A stretch of 64,000 nt of DNA. It comes from an uncultured Clostridia bacterium. Lineage in GTDB: Bacteria; Bacillota; Clostridia; Peptostreptococcales; Anaerovoracaceae. Position 1 is the stretch's first letter. Every line of letters starts with the position of its first letter. Below, piece after piece: positions 33,631 through 40,690 of the stretch. The notes beneath the pieces are model-generated. The model searched no databases, was not told the origin of the DNA, and was given only the letters and a program-made list of their open reading frames with translations. The DNA is taken from contig CAKQOW010000003.1 of NCBI GenBank assembly GCA_934256595.1, positions 1 to 64,000 on the forward strand, in the 5' to 3' direction. A program made the position numbers and the translations under genes.

Positions 33631-34253
33631 TGAACAGAAAAAACACTGAATATCTGAAACTTAATATCAGAATGTGCATAGGAGAAATACTGATATCCCT
33701 TGCAGCCTTCCTTATATGGCTCATAGCAGGGCACATTTCCGATATGCCGGGGGATAAGTTTGAAATCCCTATGATAATAATTACAGCATTTATGTGGATA
33801 AGAACAGCAGGGAAGCTTGTCAGCCGGAATATGTTTGAGAGCGAAGCTTATCTTTATCAGAGCCTGCCGGTTTCATATGCATGCATTACCTTTACCAAGG
33901 TGGGCCTTGGGTCAATAGCGCTGTTTCCGCTGATGAGCTTTTTCGCAATCTTAAAACGGCAGGAATACGCCCTCTGGCAGCAGCTTGCAGAAGGACTGCT
34001 CCTTGCGGTGATGTTTTCAGCCCTTATATACATAATACAGATATATATGGCAGGACAGGGCACGAGGAAAAAAAGAACCCTTGCTCCTGTATATACAGGA
34101 CTTGCAATACTTGTAATCATTATGTTTCTTCCGGTCACACTGGAAATACCCGGAACGAATATGTATAGTGCTGCAGCCATACTGGCAGCAGCAGACCTGC
34201 TGCTTGCCGCCGCAGCGGTAAAGGCGATGAAGTGGTGGTATGTACTGTCGTAA
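33627..34253 (+). CDS. ABC-2-type permease subunit 2
   Basis: A 208-residue protein with about five to six hydrophobic helices and the segment Y-L-Y-Q-S-L-P-V-S near 75, equivalent to the first permease's Y-F-Y-M-M-L-P-V, so the two are distant paralogues. It overlaps the first permease by 4 nt. It is the last gene of the GntR/ABC operon; a terminator follows after about 90 nt. Probable heterodimeric permease. Confidence 0.72.
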   Translation: MMNRKNTEYLKLNIRMCIGEILISLAAFLIWLIAGHISDMPGDKFEIPMIIITAFMWIRTAGKLVSRNMFESEAYLYQSLPVSYACITFTKVGLGSIALFPLMSFFAILKRQEYALWQQLAEGLLLAVMFSALIYIIQIYMAGQGTRKKRTLAPVYTGLAILVIIMFLPVTLEIPGTNMYSAAAILAAADLLLAAAAVKAMKWWYVLS

Positions 34254-34344
34254 GAGGCGAAAGAGCGGGAAGAAAGCAGCAATGCGGGGTAGCATCTCCG
34301 GTATGTAAATATCTTGAGCAGGGAAATTTAATAATGGACAGATG

Positions 34345-34388
34345 ATCCACCGGTATGATATTGATATTGGTGGATTGTTTGTTTTTTG
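34345..34388 (+). terminator. Terminator of the GntR/ABC operon
   Basis: ATCCACC (34345-34351) pairs with GGTGGAT (34369-34375), followed by TGTTTGTTTTTT. Confidence 0.7.
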
Positions 34389-34537
34389 AAAAAGAGCGTA
34401 AAAAACCTGATTAATGAAATGTGTTTTCACCTGAAATGTAAAAATAAAGAATTATAAGTTAAAAAACAGAAAACGTTTGTTGACATAAATATGCATATCC
34501 TGCAATTTTTACACCTGAGGAGGAAGGCGGTTTTTCT

Positions 34538-34879
34538 GTGGCTTTTCCGGATTTAGAAAGCTGTTATACCTGCGGTGACAATATGGCAGATGCTTTAATT
34601 ATGGCGGAGGATGTTCTTGCTCTTACACTTTACGGATACGAAGAAGAACACAGGGTAATTCCGGCACCTTCGCAGAGAAAAGAGATTGATACAGAAGATG
34701 ACGAGGCGTTTGTGAATTTTGTTTCGTGCGATACTTTGGAATTTCGAAAGAAATTCAGCAATAAGGCTGTAAAGAAAACTTTAACAATTCCCACTTGGCT
34801 CAATGAAATGGCTATAGAAAGCAATGTGAATTTCTCCACAGTGCTTCAGGAAGCATTGAAGAAGCATTTAGGCCTGTAG
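34538..34879 (+). CDS. Orphan HicB-family antitoxin, 5'-truncated
   Basis: 113 residues from a GTG at 34538. The N-terminal partial RNase-H-like fold begins at A-F-P-D-L-E-S-C-Y-T-C-G-D-N, a HicB hallmark, and residues 70-113 form a ribbon/arc-type DNA-binding tail (K-K-T-L-T-I-P-T-W-L-N-E). In-frame codons upstream (from 34487: K-Y-A-Y-P-A-I-F-T-P-E-E-E-G-G-F-S-V) restore the missing first strand, but no start codon precedes them and a TGA lies just before. No HicA toxin gene is adjacent. The GAGGAGG upstream of the GTG is itself part of the old coding region. Probably a decaying or reinitiated antitoxin. Confidence 0.7.
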   Translation: MAFPDLESCYTCGDNMADALIMAEDVLALTLYGYEEEHRVIPAPSQRKEIDTEDDEAFVNFVSCDTLEFRKKFSNKAVKKTLTIPTWLNEMAIESNVNFSTVLQEALKKHLGL

Positions 34880-34885
34880 ATAATC

Positions 34886-34996
34886 GGCAGGGTGGGCAAA
34901 CCGGAAATTGCAAAAAGACAGAGCGAATTTGTTGCTCAACTGCAAAACCTTGGTGTGTATGGCTATAAGCCGTACATTGTATGTACGAATGCTTGA
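34886..34996 (+). pseudogene. Short coding remnant after hicB
   Basis: A 36-codon frame right after the hicB stop reads G-K-P-E-I-A-K-R-Q-S-E-F-V-A-Q-L-Q-N-L-G-V-Y-G (first 23 after G-R-V), ending I-V-C-T-N-A and a stop. The amphipathic, protein-like composition suggests the 3' end of a lost gene. I do not recognise the family. Confidence 0.35.
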
Positions 34997-35324
34997 TGGA
35001 TTTAAATATAGATGATATAATAAAAATAATTTAAGGAGGTAATGAGGAATCTTGGCATAGCAGGAATACACATACTATGCCAGTCGATAGTTATCGTGTA
35101 CTGTAAATACCTTATGATAGAAAGAAAACGGTCACTGTGCTGCGTATTGTTTATGCGGGAAGCAGTATGAAGGGTAAATTGTAAATATCAGATATTAAAT
35201 GCACCTTAATCGGGTGTGTTTTCTTTTGAAGCAAATAATGGTATGATATTCTTAATAAATTCTTAATAAATTACTCCCTTTTTTCTTAAAGAGAATTTAT
35301 GCATAATATCAGTGGAGGTTGGAA
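34997..35324 (+). other. Intergenic region, 328 bp, with one doubtful small frame
   Basis: A 42-codon frame (35042-35170) starts 2 nt after AAGGAGGT, too close for a normal start, and encodes a Cys-rich, basic peptide; I do not call it a gene. The short stem GGCATAG/CTATGCC lies inside it. The stretch 35250-35290 is AT-rich with repeated TTCTTAATAAATT (35250s) and probably contains the promoter of the downstream response regulator. Confidence 0.4.
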
Positions 35325-36020
35325 ATGAGTAATATTTTAATTTGTGATGATGAGAAGGATATCGTATCAGCTCTCAGAATCTGCCTTGCTGCAGAAGGGT
35401 ATGAAATCTTTGAAGCATATAACGGTATGGAGGCTCTGAATGTAATCAGACAAAATGATATTCATCTTGTACTGCTTGATATTATGATGCCCGAAATGGA
35501 CGGAATAAGCACGCTGGCAAAAATAAGAGAAAACTACAATATGCCGGTGCTTTTCATATCAGCCAAGAGTGAGGATGCCGACAAGATACTGGGGCTTAAT
35601 ATAGGGGCGGACGACTATATAACCAAACCTTTTAATATTATCGAGGTGGTTGCAAGAGTCAAATCCAATCTGCGAAGATATATGAGGCTTGGTTCAAATG
35701 TCAGCGGCAGCAGCAGAATAGAAATCGGAGGCTTATGCCTTGATGACAGCGAGAAAACAGTCACTGCTGACGGCGAGGAGATAAATCTGACGCCGACAGA
35801 GTATGAAATACTCAAGCTGCTTATGAAAAATCCAGGCAAGGTGTTTTCGCCGAGAGAGATATACGAAAAGGTCTGGAAGGAAACTCTGCTTGGCAGTGAG
35901 AACACAGTGGCGGTACATATAAGGCATTTGAGAGAAAAGCTTGAAATCAACCCTGCAGACCCGAGATACATCAAGGTTGTCTGGGGGCAGGGCTACAAGA
36001 TACAGGGGGTAGGCAGATAA
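35325..36020 (+). CDS. OmpR-family response regulator
   Basis: 231 residues from the ATG at 35325, preceded by GGAGG. The receiver domain has D8, D9, phospho-acceptor D52 and K of T-K-P-F near 101; the winged-helix domain covers about 130-228 (L-T-P-T-E-Y-E, V-A-V-H-I-R-H-L-R-E). It abuts the kinase gene (the ATG follows the TAA directly). The layout of the pair resembles VanR/VanS-type systems of clostridia. The cognate kinase and a C39-like peptidase follow. Confidence 0.92.
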   Translation: MSNILICDDEKDIVSALRICLAAEGYEIFEAYNGMEALNVIRQNDIHLVLLDIMMPEMDGISTLAKIRENYNMPVLFISAKSEDADKILGLNIGADDYITKPFNIIEVVARVKSNLRRYMRLGSNVSGSSRIEIGGLCLDDSEKTVTADGEEINLTPTEYEILKLLMKNPGKVFSPREIYEKVWKETLLGSENTVAVHIRHLREKLEINPADPRYIKVVWGQGYKIQGVGR

Positions 36021-37874
36021 ATGAAAAAACTATTAAAAAACACATGGGTTAAAATGGCAGGGGTGCTTCTGTTTGCAGTGCTTATGACGGCAACTGCGTT
36101 CTTTGGTACGGCAGTTGTAGTATTTGAGGCGTCAGGCGCATACTCCTCGGGAGAGGAGGCTTTTGTTGAAGACCTTGTAATTTCCGAAGCATGTCACAGG
36201 GCAGAGGATCTGCTGAATTCAAATGCTCTGTGGTATGATGACGATGCAACCAGATATGACAAAGAAGGCCTTAAAGCAGACACAAAAGCGCAGGAAAATT
36301 CAGGGTATTTTTACAAAATAAAGGATGAAAGAGGCAAAACAGTATTCTCCAACTATGACAAGGGGCAGGCATATACATATACCTGCAAGTATGAAGGAGG
36401 CGGTGCAACTGTAGACATATATATTAATACTGATACAGCGGGAGACAGCAAGGCAAAAAGTCTGGAGATTTTCGCTCATAATATATACAAGCAGAAGACA
36501 GCGGCTATATTTTATGCAATAATATCATTTATACTTGCGATATTTGTGTTTGCATTTCTTGTTGCCGGAGCAGGCAGGAGAGAAGGCACCGATGAGATAA
36601 GAAAACGCTTCACAGATAAAATTCCGGGTGATGTATATACTGTGGCAGCAGGCTTTGCGGAGACAGCTCTTGTATATCTGTGTTTTATGTCGCTTCAGGC
36701 AGTGTTTGAATTCAGGGATATCAGTGTGATTCTCGGTATGACCTTTGCAACGGTTATAGCAATGGCAGGATTTGCGATATTTATGATTTACGCAATGAGT
36801 ATGGCGGTGCAGTTTAAGCTCCACTGCTTCTGGAGAAGCACGCTGATAGGCAGGATACTTGTTCTTTGCAGAAAAATAATATTGAAGATACCGTATATGT
36901 GGCGTACAATGCTGGTTACGGCGGCGATACTGTTTGTAAACCTGATAATCGTAATGATTTACAGCTATGACGCCGAAGCGCCGTTTTTCTTCATAGTAGA
37001 GGGAATTATTGTTCTTGCGGGCGTATGCTATGCAGCTCTTAATCTTAATAAGCTGCGGGCAGGCGGACAGGCCATAGCAGAGGGAAACACAGATTACAAG
37101 GTTGATACGGATAAAATGTTCTTAGACTTTAAGAAGCACGGTGAGAACCTGAACAGCATCAATAAAAGCATTTCCCTTGCAGTCGAAAAGCAGCTCAAGA
37201 GCGAAAGAATGAAAACCGAGCTTATAACCAATGTGTCGCACGACATCAAAACTCCGCTTACTTCAATAATAAACTATACAGAGCTTCTCAAGCAGGAAAA
37301 GCTGGATAACGAGAGAGCGGAGGAATATATCGGAGTCCTTGACAAGCAGGCGGCAAGACTCAAGAAGCTGACTGAGGACATAGTGGAGGCTTCCAAGGCA
37401 AGCACAGGCAATCTGCCTGTAGAGCTTAGAGAGTGCAGTCTGGGTATGATACTCAATCAGGCTCTCGGAGAATATGAGGATAAGCTGCTTGAGGCGGGGC
37501 TTAAACCTGTTGTAAATATTGCAGATGAGGATATGCGCATTATGGCTGACGGCAGACATCTGTGGAGAATAATCGACAACCTGCTGGGCAACATATGTAA
37601 ATATGCGCAGGACGGAACAAGAGTATATCTCGATGTTTACAGAGCCGGAAACAAAGCCGTGATGTCATTTAAAAATATTTCAAAATATGAGCTTAACATA
37701 TCGGCAGACGAGCTTATGGAGCGCTTTGTAAGGGGCGATGAATCCAGAAACACAGAGGGCAGCGGCCTGGGACTTTCCATAGCAGGAAATCTGGCGGCGC
37801 TTCAGGGCGGAGAGCTTAAGCTTGCCATAGACGGAGATTTGTTCAAGGCGGCAGTTGAATTTAATGTGATGTAG
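36021..37874 (+). CDS. Multi-TM sensor histidine kinase
   Basis: A 617-residue kinase with an unusual input region: TM1 (about 12-35), an extracytoplasmic domain of about 120 residues, then five more helices (about 160-185, 212-235, 240-268, 300-322, 327-347). HisKA box N-V-S-H-D-I-K-T-P with H407, N-box L-L-G-N-I-C-K-Y near 520 and G-S-G-L-G-L-S near 580. A degenerate N-box (G in place of E/N) is seen. It acts with the regulator encoded directly upstream. Confidence 0.9.
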   Translation: MKKLLKNTWVKMAGVLLFAVLMTATAFFGTAVVVFEASGAYSSGEEAFVEDLVISEACHRAEDLLNSNALWYDDDATRYDKEGLKADTKAQENSGYFYKIKDERGKTVFSNYDKGQAYTYTCKYEGGGATVDIYINTDTAGDSKAKSLEIFAHNIYKQKTAAIFYAIISFILAIFVFAFLVAGAGRREGTDEIRKRFTDKIPGDVYTVAAGFAETALVYLCFMSLQAVFEFRDISVILGMTFATVIAMAGFAIFMIYAMSMAVQFKLHCFWRSTLIGRILVLCRKIILKIPYMWRTMLVTAAILFVNLIIVMIYSYDAEAPFFFIVEGIIVLAGVCYAALNLNKLRAGGQAIAEGNTDYKVDTDKMFLDFKKHGENLNSINKSISLAVEKQLKSERMKTELITNVSHDIKTPLTSIINYTELLKQEKLDNERAEEYIGVLDKQAARLKKLTEDIVEASKASTGNLPVELRECSLGMILNQALGEYEDKLLEAGLKPVVNIADEDMRIMADGRHLWRIIDNLLGNICKYAQDGTRVYLDVYRAGNKAVMSFKNISKYELNISADELMERFVRGDESRNTEGSGLGLSIAGNLAALQGGELKLAIDGDLFKAAVEFNVM

Positions 37875-37895
37875 GGAATTACGGAGCAGGAGATA

Positions 37896-38678
37896 ATGAG
37901 AAAAAAAAGAAAACCGGCAGGAAAAAACCGAACGAAGCGCAGAAAAATATTACTTATTATGGTGCTTGCGGCAGTTGCGATTATATGTGTCAGGGGGCTT
38001 GATGCGGGTAAATCCGCAGAGCAGATTGTGCAAAGCTATGCGGACAGACATAACATATATATGTCTGAATATCCGGACGAGATGATACAGCTGCTTGCAT
38101 CAAATAAGGAAACAAAGAAATTTGTTCTGGAATATCCTCAAAGAAAGGATATTGAGCCGGAAATCAACTTGGAGAAGGAGGCCGGAGGCAGCAGTGTGCC
38201 GAAACTGCTGCAGTGGGATCAGAGATGGGGATACAGAGAGTACGGAGACGGTATTATCGGCATTAACGGCTGCGGTCCTGTATGTCTTTCGATGGTATAC
38301 ATATATCTCACAGGGGATACTGGTATGAACCCGTATCAGATGGCTCAGTACAGTCAAAACAACGGCTATTATGTAAATGGTACGGGGACTTCATGGGAGC
38401 TTATGGGAAACGGCGCATCAAATCTGGGGCTTGATGTGACACAGATACCTCTTGACAGGGACCGCCTTATATCCAATCTGGAGGTCGGCAATCCTGTGAT
38501 ATGCAGTATGGGACCGGGGAAGTTCACAAAAACGGGACATTTCATAGTCCTTACAGAATACGAAAACGGTAAATTTAAGGTCAATGACCCTAACAGCAAA
38601 AAGAGGTCACGCCATAAATGGAGCTATGAAGATATTGCCGAAAGCGTGATGAACATATGGGTATACAGGAATAATTAA
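37896..38678 (+). CDS. C39-like cysteine peptidase, membrane-anchored
   Basis: A 260-residue protein with a basic N-terminus, one helix (residues 17-35) and an outside peptidase-C39-like domain (about 100-258): N-G-C-G-P-V-C with catalytic C127 region, T-G-H-F-I-V-L near 213 and V-N-D-P-N near 229 (the Cys-His-Asp set). Family members are papain-fold hydrolases of the cell envelope. It is 21 nt after the kinase gene with its own ribosome site, so it is likely the output or a modulator of the two-component system. Substrate unknown. Confidence 0.82.
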   Translation: MRKKRKPAGKNRTKRRKILLIMVLAAVAIICVRGLDAGKSAEQIVQSYADRHNIYMSEYPDEMIQLLASNKETKKFVLEYPQRKDIEPEINLEKEAGGSSVPKLLQWDQRWGYREYGDGIIGINGCGPVCLSMVYIYLTGDTGMNPYQMAQYSQNNGYYVNGTGTSWELMGNGASNLGLDVTQIPLDRDRLISNLEVGNPVICSMGPGKFTKTGHFIVLTEYENGKFKVNDPNSKKRSRHKWSYEDIAESVMNIWVYRNN

Positions 38679-38683
38679 AGAGT

Positions 38684-38708
38684 AAAACGCCGGTTCTGCC
38701 GGCGTTTT
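38684..38708. terminator. Bidirectional terminator
   Basis: AAAACGCCGG-TTCTG-CCGGCGTTTT: a perfect 10-bp GC-rich stem with A and T runs, between the convergent peptidase and Crp/Fnr genes. Confidence 0.9.
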
Positions 38709-38727
38709 AAAGTGCCTGGAAATAAGA

Positions 38728-39396
38728 CTAAAGTGGATTATGCGGCCTTAAAATATCAAAGTGATTTTTGCTGTACTTGAGAATTCCGTCTTTTTTCATT
38801 TTGGACAGTTCATTGGAAAGAGCGCTTCTGTCTACGTTCAGATAATCCGCCAGCTGCTGTCTGTTATATGGTATATCAAAAGAATAGCTGCCGGATTTTT
38901 TAATACATTCCGAAAAAAACGACATAAGCCTTATTCTTATGGACTTCGAACTCGTATGCAGTACACGTCGTGAAAGCTGCAGGTTTTTGGATGCGCACAA
39001 AGTCAGGAGGTTTCGTATTGCTCTGCTGTGAAAGACGCAGCTTTTTTCACATACGGACAGCAGCTTTGTCACACTTATAAACAGAACGGCAGTATTTTCT
39101 GCGGCGATTACATTTACCATCAGAGGCTCGCCGGGAACACAGGCGTAGGCTTCGGCAAAGGCGCCTCCCGGACCTGTACTGTTTAATACGCTGTTGTTTC
39201 CCCATATATCACCAAGCTCTACTATAGCCATACCTTCAAGCACTATTCCAAGCTGCTGCGTACAGGAACCCTCCGAAAGAATGATTTCCCCCTTTTTATA
39301 TTTTTTTTCTTTGGCATCAAGACATTTAAGCAGTAATTCTATGTTTTTTTCTTCTATTCCGCGAAAAAGCTGAGTGCCGGACAGATTAATTCCCAT
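38728..39396 (-). CDS. Crp/Fnr-family regulator, probable nitrosative/redox stress sensor
   Basis: A 222-residue regulator: a cyclic-nucleotide-binding-like domain (about 10-120), dimer helix, and a C-terminal winged helix (about 150-215; R-Q-Q-L-A-D-Y-L-N-V-D-R-S-A-L-S-N-E recognition region). The N-terminus lacks the FNR cluster cysteines, so a heme or direct NO/other signal is more likely than [4Fe-4S]. AAGGAG precedes the ATG. It is divergent from rubredoxin-DUF2249-hcp; a 14-bp palindrome in the intergenic region sits at a class II position for that operon. HcpR-like regulators show this context; identity is inferred. Confidence 0.88.
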   Translation of the reverse strand: MGINLSGTQLFRGIEEKNIELLLKCLDAKEKKYKKGEIILSEGSCTQQLGIVLEGMAIVELGDIWGNNSVLNSTGPGGAFAEAYACVPGEPLMVNVIAAENTAVLFISVTKLLSVCEKSCVFHSRAIRNLLTLCASKNLQLSRRVLHTSSKSIRIRLMSFFSECIKKSGSYSFDIPYNRQQLADYLNVDRSALSNELSKMKKDGILKYSKNHFDILRPHNPL

Positions 39397-39412
39397 AAAA
39401 AAATCTCCTTAC

Positions 39413-39454
39413 GTTGTTATAACAACCGAATATCATTTTAAATTATAGTATACT
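39413..39454 (+). promoter_or_regulatory. Promoter of the rubredoxin-hcp operon with Fnr-type palindrome
   Basis: GTTGTTATAACAAC (39413-39426) is a perfect 14-bp palindrome. TATACT (39449-39454) is a good -10 box; with a start near 39461 the palindrome is centred at -41.5, the class II position of Crp/Fnr activators. No -35 hexamer is seen, as expected of an activated promoter. The palindrome also lies 17 nt before the regulator's own start codon. Confidence 0.65.
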
Positions 39455-39536
39455 TGGGGCACAACATCAAGAGAAAGCAGCAAAATACAAAAAATAAAGG
39501 ATAAATTTATACAAAAAAGAAAGAGAGGTAATTGCT

Positions 39537-39692
39537 ATGAAGTATGTATGCAGTGTATGCGGATGGGAATATGACGAAAACAAGGGCTGTGAGAAGTGCG
39601 GCATTGCTCCGGGGACAAAATGGAGCAGTCTTCCGGAGGATTTTGAGTGTCCGCTGTGCAATGTGAGCAAAGAGGAATTTGAAGTGGAATAA
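39537..39692 (+). CDS. Rubredoxin
   Basis: A 51-residue iron protein. Ligand pairs are C5-x2-C8-G and C38-P-L-C41; the core G-I-A-P-G-T-K-W and L-P-E-D-F are typical. An extra pair, C18 and C21, replaces the usual G-D-x-x-N-G loop, which is shortened. It carries electrons in the cytosol, here probably to hybrid cluster protein or an NO/O2-reducing partner. GAGAGG precedes the ATG. First gene of the operon with two DUF2249 genes and hcp. Confidence 0.92.
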   Translation: MKYVCSVCGWEYDENKGCEKCGIAPGTKWSSLPEDFECPLCNVSKEEFEVE

Positions 39693-39709
39693 AAAGCAGG
39701 TAATGTATT

Positions 39710-39967
39710 ATGAGTTACAATAGATGGAAAGACAAAATCAAAGGATTTGAAACTATGGATGTACGGGGATTAAAACTTGATTTCCTGCCGGAACTGAGAA
39801 AGAAGGCGCTGGGTACAGCAGAAGGAGAGGGACTTCATATTATACAGAACTTCAGGCCGTATCCCCTGTATCCGGTTATGAAAGCTATGGGTTATGAAAG
39901 CTATACGGAACAGACGGACAGGGATGAATATCATATGTATTTCTACAAAAAAAGAAAAGGGGAATAG
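39710..39967 (+). CDS. DUF2249-domain protein
   Basis: An 85-residue single DUF2249 domain, recognised by D-V-R-G-L near residue 18, G-E-G-L-H-I-I-Q-N-F near 40 and Y-P-L-Y-P-V-M near 53. DUF2249 proteins often accompany nitrogen-oxide and hybrid-cluster genes; their biochemical role is not known to me. It lies 17 nt after rubredoxin and 3 nt before a second, longer DUF2249 gene that shares the same motifs, so it arose by duplication. Confidence 0.85.
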   Translation: MSYNRWKDKIKGFETMDVRGLKLDFLPELRKKALGTAEGEGLHIIQNFRPYPLYPVMKAMGYESYTEQTDRDEYHMYFYKKRKGE

Positions 39968-39970
39968 GAA

Positions 39971-40657
39971 ATGAATAGTGAAAACTGGAAAAGCAGAAAA
40001 AATGAATTTGAGAAAGTTGACGTAAGGTATCTGCAGGGGAATTTTTTTGAGGGACTGAAAAAGAAAGCCGGGAAAATGAAAAAAGGAGAAGGGCTTCATA
40101 TCGTACAGACCTTTGAGCCTCACCCTCTTTACCCTGTTATGGAGGCTTTGGGATATGAACATTGTACGGAACAGACAGGTGATGCGGAGTTTCATATTTA
40201 TTTTTTCAGAGCCGAAGAAACAGCTGCGGCAGACGAGGCTCCTTTTAAACCCTTTGCCCTTTTAAATTTCCCTGTGATAGATGAAAAACTGGGGCAGATT
40301 GCGACAGATTTCTGGAAGCTTACATGGCAGAGCGAAAAGAGGACGATTCCGTATGAAACAAGACTTCTTTTATCTCTTGCCAATGCTGTAGGGGCAGGTC
40401 GTATGCGTCAGGCAGCCAGAGAACTTGTAAAGGCATATATCTGCGGTGTGGAATCCGCAGTTTTAGATGATGTCTTTGAGCTGCTCGCGTGGAATCAGGG
40501 GATAGGATTTTTCAGCTCCGAAATAGGACCGTCTTCGTTGTTTCAGGCATACAGATTTATTAAAAATTCAGAGAAAAATGAAAGATCGCGCAGTGAAATA
40601 TGTGCAGAACTGAAGGAAAAGTTTGGTGATAAAAACCCTGAAATTCAGGTGCTTTAG
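39971..40657 (+). CDS. DUF2249 protein with C-terminal helical domain
   Basis: A 228-residue protein. Residues 1-78 are DUF2249 (V-R-Y-L-Q, G-E-G-L-H-I-V-Q-T-F, H-P-L-Y-P-V-M-E). Residues 90-210 are helical, with the spacing seen in carboxymuconolactone-decarboxylase/AhpD-like folds (E-T-R-L-L-L-S-L-A-N-A then A-R-E-L-V-K-A-Y) but without the redox C-x2-C pair, so peroxidase activity is unlikely. Function unknown; same operon as rubredoxin and hcp. Confidence 0.75.
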   Translation: MNSENWKSRKNEFEKVDVRYLQGNFFEGLKKKAGKMKKGEGLHIVQTFEPHPLYPVMEALGYEHCTEQTGDAEFHIYFFRAEETAAADEAPFKPFALLNFPVIDEKLGQIATDFWKLTWQSEKRTIPYETRLLLSLANAVGAGRMRQAARELVKAYICGVESAVLDDVFELLAWNQGIGFFSSEIGPSSLFQAYRFIKNSEKNERSRSEICAELKEKFGDKNPEIQVL

Positions 40658-40690
40658 TAAAAATGAAAATTTAATCGGGAGGTAAACCTT

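Noticed and set aside
34487..34879. Functional HicAB toxin-antitoxin system
   Set aside because: No HicA gene is present and the HicB start is lost.
35042..35170. 42-codon gene with strong AAGGAGG
   Set aside because: The site is only 2 nt from the ATG and the peptide has no recognisable features.
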